NCBI GenBank assembly: GCA_029339195.1
Contig: JAPTJF010000031.1
Span: 62,001 to 126,000 of the forward strand
Direction of reading: 5' to 3'
DNA: 64,000 nucleotides
Source: Micractinium sp. NFX-FRZ
Taxonomy: Eukaryota; Chlorophyta; Trebouxiophyceae; Chlorellales; Chlorellaceae
A program made the position numbers and the translations under genes. Positions 57,444 through 64,000 of this stretch are shown here, in pieces; positions within the stretch are counted from its first letter, which is position 1, and each line of letters begins with the position of its first letter. The notes beneath the pieces were generated by a model, which ran no database searches, had not been told where the DNA came from, and saw only the letters and a list, made by a program, of their open reading frames with translations.

Positions 57444-58862
57444 TCAGCTCATCCTTGAAGTTTGCCCTCGAGGGCACCACATAGCAGGTGTTCCGCTTCA
57501 AGTGCCCGATGCAATGGAAGGAGGCTTGGGTGCGGCGGCAGATGATGCTCGCGTGCGCCGATACTTGCTGAGTTTGCGCCCACCGGTTGTTCTGGGCCGG
57601 AACTTGCCTGCCGCAATGCGACCTTTCGTTGATCTGCCGAATTTCTGCTGCAAGGCTGGTCCAGTTCGCAAGGGCGCGAGGGTGTTCACGAGTGTACGTT
57701 CACCGGACTTCACGAGAGTTTGTGAACACCGTTGACAACAATACTAGCCCCCACGCGAGTATAGGAAGCAGGGGAGCATTGAGGCCGAATGGGATTGCAC
57801 GGACGACCACCCAACACAACCCAGCAGCGGCGGCAGCGCACCCGCCGTGCCGCTCAAACTGGACAACCAGGCCACTTTTGCCACTCCTGCTCGTCGTTCT
57901 TAGCCCTCAGCATCCAGTTGGTAGCAGATCTCTCAGCGCCCCTGCCCTGCTTCAGCTGTGAGCGCGCCAATGTTGGGCGCCGGAGGATTTTCCGGGGCCG
58001 CACCCGCCGCAGGGCGAGTTGCTGTCGCATCAAGCGGCAGCGTCAGTCCAGACATACTTGTTTCTGAGGTAAGAGTGGGGCCCCTCTAGATCCACTGGGG
58101 TTTGGATTTCAACGTCTTTAACTGACTCCAGTTTGGATGTGCGGGTCCATACTACAGGACTTGCCACTGCGCCTCGTGTCGTGCCAAGTGGGCGGCCCCC
58201 TCTTTACAAACGGGCAGGAAATGAGGCGAATGGTTGGCGCCTGAGCAACAACTCTCTTGGGCTGGAGAGCGGGGGGCATGCCAGCACTGCGCCGGCACGC
58301 ATGCAAGCTGTGGGCTGTACGTTTCCCTTGCATGCCTAACACAGCGCGCAAGCGTTCTGAACACGACCAAGCATGATGCGTCACACACAGGGGCAGGGCT
58401 TGGGAGCTGTCCCAGTGCCAGCAACGCATCAAAGTCAGCAAAGAACCCCCCCGCCCCCTCCCTCCCACCTCTATGCAGATGCTGTCCGCCTAACTCGTCT
58501 CCGAATCAAGATGTCTGGTCTTACACATCAAGTTAGAGAAGCAGTCAGGGCAGCAGAGGGAAGAGTTTGAGTAGGGAAACGGGGAGAAGCAGAGGCAGCG
58601 GGAAGAAGCAGGAGGCAGCGGGGAGCAAAGCGCAAGGCGAAGCGTGAGGGGCGCAGTTCAGGCGCGGCAACAGCGGCGGGCAAGGCGGGGTTCGAGGCGG
58701 CGGGAGGGCGCAGGCGCGCCCCTGCTGGCACGGTGCACCGGTGCACTGGGTGCGGGATGCCAACCATGCGGGCGCCTACTGCCCAGGGAGCTGGGAGTCC
58801 CACTGCTGATGCATCAGGAGCCTGGCAGAGGCTGCTGGTCGGTCCCACAGCCCCCCGCCAGC
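57444..58862. other. Intergenic region between RLK-B and TFIIS
   Basis: Upstream of RLK-B the similarity to arm A stops at the palindrome at 57463-57476. Short open frames occur on both strands without recognisable domains. A minus-strand TGTAA (58525-58521) lies about 340 bases past the TFIIS stop. Confidence 0.4.
57463..57476. repeat. 14-base palindrome at the outer end of inverted arm B
   Basis: TGCCCTCGAGGGCA, identical to the copy at 35860-35873 and at the same place relative to the kinase gene (20 bases upstream of the RLK-B ATG). Confidence 0.8.
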
Positions 58863-61800
58863 TCAGCAAAACTTCCAGCGGTTGTCTGCAGCGCCAGGCA
58901 GGGCGTGGGGGAGGCGCAGGGTAGGGCAGGCAGGAGTGTGCGGGCGAGCGGGCAGGCGAGGTGATGGGCTTGGCAGCGGCAGAGCAGCCAGGCTGGCTCT
59001 GCCCCGCACCCTCGCTGCCCCTGCTGTGCTGCGCGGGGCCCCACGCTGCCTCTGCCCGGCTGTGCTGCCCGGCTGTGCAGCGTGGCGTAGCCAGGGCTGG
59101 GCCGGCGAGGGCAGGCAGGCGGGAACGGCGGGCGGGCGGGCCCAGCCAGATCAGGCAGCAGCTGCACTCACTGCACACTAGGCAGGACACAAAAGTGGTC
59201 CTGCAGGGCGGGGCAGCAGGAGGGGGGCCGGGCGGCAGGGGAAGGCAAAGGGGGGAGGAATGAAGCAGTGCGCAGGGTGTTGGGGAGGCCACACACAGGT
59301 GCAGCAGCATGGGTCTGGCAGGAGCAAGGCAGGCAGGCAGGCAGGCTGCCTGGCCAGCTGCGCCCACGCCCGGACTTTTTACTCAGACGGGAGCAGCCTG
59401 CAGGCTGCACCCAAAACATGGGACAGGATGCATGCTCCGTGCGCGCAGCAGGGGCAGCCCCGCTGGCCCCACACAGTGAAGGCCAGCAGCCTGGGTGCAT
59501 GCGCAGCACAGGACCGCCTGGATGCATGCTGCACCCCAGCTGTGAGCAGCCCAAACCACAGCACACCACAGCACAGCACAGCACACCACACCACACCACA
59601 GCACACTCACATCGGCTCATCGGCGGAGCGGGTCTGTGGCACGCGGGTGGGGGGCAGGGCGGACAGGCGGGGCGGGGGAGAGAAGGGGTGAGGTGGGTCG
59701 GGTCGGGGGCCGGTTGAGCTGAAGAGACACCGCAAGAGCAGGGCCGCGGCTCCGCCCTGCCCGGCGCCCAGTGAACCTCTCCGTTTCTGGTGAACGCCCC
59801 AGGCGTCTAGGTGCCCTGACTGCGCAGCGCAAACGACGCCACCATAACCCAACACGTGCTTTGATGTTGAATTAGGGCCCACCTGCATCTGATAGTACGT
59901 GGTCTTGCGCTGCCGGCACTTGCCGCACTGGAACTGATCCGTCGTTGCCTGCGGCGAGGGTCGGAGAGCAGGGCGGCAACCGGCGGTGGAAGGTAGCAGG
60001 GGCCAAGAGGCGGCAGCAAGGGATGGCCATAGGTAATTGCAAGGACGGAAGGGAAACAGGCGGTGCAAGTGGTTGACCGCCGGACTGAACCTGCTTGGCT
60101 GGTTGCCGAGGGTGCCGAAACAAACAGCTTCCTTTAGCTTCTTCCCCCGGGTTGCGCTGGTCCTCCTCATTTCTGAGGAAAGCTGCCTCCCATGCCCCCA
60201 CGCCTGGCCTCCTTGCCACACCAACCTGGCTGCTGACGTTGCAGTTCGACCCGCACCATGCGATGATAGCACTTCCAAACAGCGCCAACCCTCCCACCAC
60301 GAACCTGCTTGGCTGCCAAGGACGCTGCTTCCACACGACATCAACCCTCCCACCACCCCCTGTAGCTAACCTGCTTGGCTGCCGAGGGTGCTGAGTCAAA
60401 CAGCTTCTTCTCCCGGATCCGCTGGTTCTCCTCTTTCTTCACATTGCTGGCCAGCTCCTCGGGGGGCAGCACCACCAGCACATCGGGCGCCACCTCGCCG
60501 CTCATCACCTGAGCGTGCAGGAGGGAAGGGGTCACATGCATGGTATCTCGTCGCATGAGCACAGCGTGCGCGCCACCTCGCCGCTCATCACCCGAGTGCA
60601 CAGAGGGAGCGGGCGCAGAGGGCACAGGGATGCGTGGGGCACAGCGGGCATTGCCGCCAGCACACACATTTGGAGCGCCACCTTGCCGCAGGGAACCTGA
60701 GCACACAGCCATGGCAGCATGGCACAGCACGGCACAGCGTGGTTACCTTGCGCCGCAGGTCTGGGTTGCCGGCGTCCTTCAGGTTGAAGTGCAGGTTGCG
60801 GAACTTGGCTTTGTAGGCCTGGGGGCAGGCGGGGGGCGAGCAGGCAGGCGGGGGGGGCAAGCAAGCAAGGGGAGGGTGAACGAGAATGCTAGGCCTGGCG
60901 GCAGGCGGGGCAACTGGAGGGTGGATGAAGTTTGTGGGCATGGGAGGGCAGGCAGGGGGCAAGCAAGCAACGGGAGGGTGGATGCCGTGTTGGGGTGTCG
61001 TGTCCGCCAGATGGGATTGTGCAGCTGCGGAGCCGGACTTTGTAGGCCTCTGCTCATGCAGCACACACACAAACGGAGTCAGCAGGCAGTACACATGAAG
61101 TGCAGCGGGATGCAGCGCCTTGCAACTTGAAGTGCAGGTGGCGGGCCTTGGCACTGTAGGCCAGCCGGCAGCCGGGGAGAGCGGCTTCGCCCCCGCCACC
61201 CCTGCCAGCAGCAGCACGCGGCACCTGAAAGTCGCGCTGGGCACATCGGAGCATGGCCGGGAGGGCACGAACCTCCGGCGCCTGGCTGCCCCCACTTTGC
61301 AAGAGGCAAGGTGTGCTGCTGGGCAACACATGTGCCACCACCGGCACCTGCCATAGAGGTGCCGCAAGCTGCACCCTACGCACCTGTGACACCTGGCTGC
61401 CCGCCTGCTTGTAAATCTCGTTCTCCACCGCCACTCCGCACACGATAGGGTCGCCCTCCACGCCCTCCCCCACCTGCAGGCAGGCGTAAGGGAGGGTGGT
61501 CCGTAGTAGATAAGAGGGCAGAATATGATACATGTCAGTCAACCGCGGCGGCGCACACCAGGGTAGCCCTGCAGCACCCTCCCACACCTCAAGGCAAGAG
61601 GGAGGGCGGAAGCAGGCGGCAAGGCAGGCATGGGGCGGTCCCAATAGAACGAACAGACCACAGCGGCAGCTGCAGCCGTTGCAGCAACAGATGCCGCAGC
61701 AGGAGCCAGAGCAGCAGCAGTAGCACAGCCGCAACAGCCCCAGCAAGAGCGGCAGCGGGAGCAGAGCAGCCGCACAGCTGTGAAGTACAACACGCTCGTT

Positions 61801-62895
61801 GCCAAAGTAGCGGCAGCAAGCTGCACCGACTGCTGCCACCGTTGCCGCTGGGCACAGCAGTGGCGCAGCAGCCTATTTTGGCAACTGCCACGTTGATGCC
61901 ACAGTTTAAGAACCAACACCATCGGCCTCCAAATCCACGGATTGCGTCCATCAGCTGGCATGCCCACCCACCGCAATGCTGGGATGCAGCTGCCAGGTGC
62001 TGGCCACCAAGCCAGTCAGCCAACACGAAGAGCCAAGCACTGCCACAGCCAGCCCCACCCACCGCAATGTTGAATGCCGCCGCCAGGTTCTGCCTGCACT
62101 TGTCCCGCAGCGTGTCCCCGCATTTTGGCACGTTGCCCAGGTCCAGAGGCGGCCCGCCCGCTGCCTGGCTGCCCGCCGCCCCCGACGCCGTCGTCTGCTG
62201 GCTGCTGGGGATGTCCCCATCCACCGTCGACTGGCTGGCTGCGCGGGACAGCCCCGCCTTGCTGCTGGGCGCGCCGCCAGAGGCGGCGCTGGTGGTGGCG
62301 GTGCTGCCGCCGGCGCCGGCGCCCGCCTCTTGGCGCACCACTTCTTTCCAGCTGGCCACCACCGCTGCCGCCGCCGCCGCCACGTCAGCTTGTGGGTGCT
62401 TGGAGAGCGCCTTGACACGCTTGCCCGCCTGCGTCTCACTGAGCACCTTTGTGTTCACCCGCTGCTTCTTTAGCGCCTTGAGGCCATCTACCGCTCGCCC
62501 CTGCAAGCGCGAAAATGTGCGCAGCGTGTGTGCTTGGTGGGGCATGAGCGCCGGACGGATGTAGAGGGAGTGGCAAATGCTTAGGGCAGGACAGTGGTGG
62601 GCGGATCATGCATGCCTGCCGCATGAGGAGCGTGCGGTGCACGGCACGGCAGGCGGCCCGAGGCAGGGGGCAGTGGCAAGCGCAATTGGGCACACGCGGA
62701 GCGGAGCCGCCACCGCCACCCGCCGCCACTTCCGCCACTGGAGCATGGCCCTCTGCTCATCTCCAAGCCGCTCAATTGGCCTGCATTTGGCTCATACAAC
62801 CCTACCTGCTCCGCTGTGTCCCCAGCTTCGGCCTTCTTGGCCGCAGCCAGCACCGTTTCCACCAGCTTGCCCAGCTCCGCCGCCGAGACCGCCAT
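58863..62895 (-). CDS. TFIIS: Transcription elongation factor S-II (TFIIS), 322 aa
   Basis: Nine exons: 62895-62806, 62500-62063, 61473-61384, 60818-60747, 60508-60371, 59948-59883, 59633-59611, 59200-59172 and 58885-58863; phases agree, 323 codons. The N-terminal LW-type helical domain (residues 1-~90, GLKALKKQRVNTKVLSET) is followed by an Ala/Ser-rich linker. The central Pol II-binding domain (~150-270) has DKCRQNLAAAF, AYKAKFRNLHFNLKD, NPDLRRKVMSGEVAPD, EELASNVKKEENQRI. The C-terminal zinc ribbon has TDQFQCGKCRQRKTTYYQMQ, the acidic TRSADEPM hairpin that reaches the Pol II active site, TTFVSCLVC and the final NNRWKFC. All four ribbon cysteines (CGKC, CLVC) are present. It rescues backtracked RNA polymerase II by stimulating transcript cleavage. 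Introns hold several partial copies of its own exons. Confidence 0.95.
60086..61166 (-). repeat. Partial exon copies within TFIIS introns
   Basis: The 5' edge of exon 5 (60488-60508) recurs at 60570-60592 and more weakly at 60674-60689. The 3' part of exon 5 recurs at 60086-60178, and its last bases at 60301-60330. Exon 4 recurs, diverged, at 61118-61166 (AYSAKARHLHFKLQ against AYKAKFRNLHFNLK). Confidence 0.8.
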
Positions 62896-63257
62896 TTCAG
62901 AGTCCTGTAATTGTCAAAAAGCTGTCTGAAGGCACAGATGGGCAACAAACGCGCAGCTGCTTATGCACGTTGAGTTTGGCACGACAAACTGCCCAGGAAA
63001 CGCGTGTGCAGTGATCAGATGGCGTGTACAGCTGATCGATGGACTGCAGGCAGTGTTTGAGAGCCCCAGGAGCGCAAAACAAACACGCCTACGTGGCGCG
63101 GTGTCGCCAAAACTGCTTTCCGTCTCCAGCCCTCCGAAATCGCCTGTTCACGACATTGGACTTGTGTATGGAAGCAGAATGACTTGTTAGCAGGCAGGAT
63201 GGCTTAGTAGCGAGTGTACACAGCCGAAGTCCGCGCTTTGAGCGCGACTATGAAGAC
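62896..63257. promoter_or_regulatory. Divergent promoter region of TFIIS and CCR4
   Basis: 362 bases between opposite start codons. It includes a 4-codon upstream frame ATGAAGACATGA at 63250-63261 whose stop overlaps the CCR4 start (ATGA). Confidence 0.45.
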
Positions 63258-63756
63258 ATGAGCGGCCCTATTCACGTGCTAAGCGCCCGGCTGCAGAGCG
63301 AGACCCCCGTGAGCAGCGTGGCGCTCGAGCCCTATGTGCTCTGCCGCCGTGCCGACGGCACCACCGTCTCTGCGGGTAAGCTTGGTTGCTGCGGCATACA
63401 GGGGTTCAAGAGCCGCACTGAGAGCCGCCGATCGACTCGTCAGCCGACACCACAGACCGACCTTCTCCCCGCTTTGCCCCTGCAGAGGAGGTGCCAGCTG
63501 AGGGGCACACCGACAGCCGGTTCAGCGTCAAGTGCCGCTGGTACCGGTCGGTGGTGACCAAGGGCGGGCAGGTGAGACCCCGCCGGCACGGGCGCAGTGG
63601 CACTTTGGCCCCGCCGCCCCAGCTCCTGCTCCGCTCCAGGCTTGGCTGTCCTGTTTGTTTGCTCATCTGCCCCCCCGTTGCTTGCTGCTGCAGTATTGCT
63701 GGGTGCACCCGGAGAAGGAGGCTGCCATCCAGTGCATCCTGTGCCTGCGCTGCAAG
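63258..63756 (+). CDS. CCR4: CCR4-NOT deadenylase catalytic subunit CCR4, 5' part only
   Basis: Exons 63258-63375, 63486-63571 and 63694-63756 (donor TGCAAG/gtgcgc); the gene continues past the right end. The first residues (VLSARLQSETPVSSVALEPY, then VLCRRADGT and EEVPAEG) follow the N-terminus of plant CCR4a/b, which begins with a similar strand pattern and an EPYVL-like motif. Next come KCRWYRSVV, YCWVHPEKEAAIQC and ILCLRCK, the start of the MYND-like zinc finger of plant CCR4 (RYRWYR, then C..HP....TLQC..C). In plants this module binds CAF1 through its PxLxP motif. The exonuclease-endonuclease-phosphatase domain that shortens poly(A) tails would lie downstream and is not in the window. 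If the donor is ignored, the frame stops at 63777. Confidence 0.72.
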
Positions 63757-64000
63757 GTGCGCCAGGCCCGGGCGTAACAGCACTTCGGCGACAGCTGCAC
63801 CGTGCGAGCAGGAGGCGCCGCAGCTGCCCAGTGCATGCGCAAGTTGTTGGCGCAGCAGTGGTGACAAGCAGGCGTGCTTGGTGCTGGCAGCAGCAGGCCG
63901 CATCCACGCCCTGCATCCCTCAGGAGTGCGCTGCCAGATGCAGCCTTGATGCGCTCTCAACACAGTCCCGTCCTCGCCTGCCGCCTCTCCCGTCGTGCAA

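Larger units (their letters stand above)
50050..57476 (-). repeat. Right arm (B) of inverted duplication
   Basis: Reverse-oriented counterpart of 35860-43700, holding RLK-B and fragment D-B. Introns differ in length and sequence while exons are conserved, so the duplication is old. Confidence 0.8.

Noticed and set aside
35860..57476. The inverted kinase arms as an assembly artefact
   Set aside because: Exons differ at many positions, introns are largely different, and three exons differ in length by multiples of three. An artefactual copy would be nearly identical.
57498..57735. Open frames on both strands just upstream of RLK-B (for example RPPVVLGRNLPAAMRPF)
   Set aside because: Not recognisable, not matched in arm A, and without clear splice sites or a convincing start.

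Overview
The window is nuclear DNA of a eukaryote, most likely a green alga of the Chlorella clade (Trebouxiophyceae). The sequence is very GC-rich. Genes are split by many short introns with GT or GC donors and (C)TGCAG acceptors. A chloroplast-targeted ribosomal protein S1, a (SPPPP)n hydroxyproline-rich wall glycoprotein and a plant-type CCR4 all point the same way. Exons were placed by hand from splice sites, reading phase and comparison of paralogues. Where a complete model is given, its coding length divides exactly by three. Two runs of N (16285-16474 and 30409-30508) both fall inside coding repeats.

Left part (0-18 kb): two local gene families alternate. Family P (563 aa for P1; no function recognised) has P1 on + at 1926-5069 and P2 on - at 14170-11430. 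Family Q (glutamine/alanine-rich coiled coils with a basic, NLS-like N-terminus) has Q1 on - at 1075-98, Q2 on + at 6513-10200 and Q3 on + at 15057-17793. CAG/CTG runs and a 400-base CCTG-type repeat occur here.

Middle (18-34 kb): a predicted type II membrane glycosyltransferase (-), a divergent MYND plus MSS51-C-like protein (+), about 1.9 kb without a supported gene, then a large extracellular Pro-rich glycoprotein (+). The glycoprotein carries a duplicated globular domain and a C-terminal GDPHY (vWD-like) module.

Right part (35-57.5 kb): an inverted duplication. Two LRR receptor-like kinases (956 and 979 aa, 15 exons each, 12 of the 15 identical in length) face each other across a spacer. 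The spacer holds an unknown secreted protein gene (C, -) and PRPS1 (+), and a Cys-rich fragment D lies at the inner end of each arm. A broken copy of gene C sits just outside the left arm.

Right end (58.8-64 kb): transcription elongation factor TFIIS (-, nine exons) diverges from the 5' end of the CCR4 deadenylase gene (+), which runs off the window.

A theme across the window is the tandem copying of exon edges, splice site included, into the neighbouring intron, seen in at least five genes (HRGP, both kinases, PRPS1, TFIIS).
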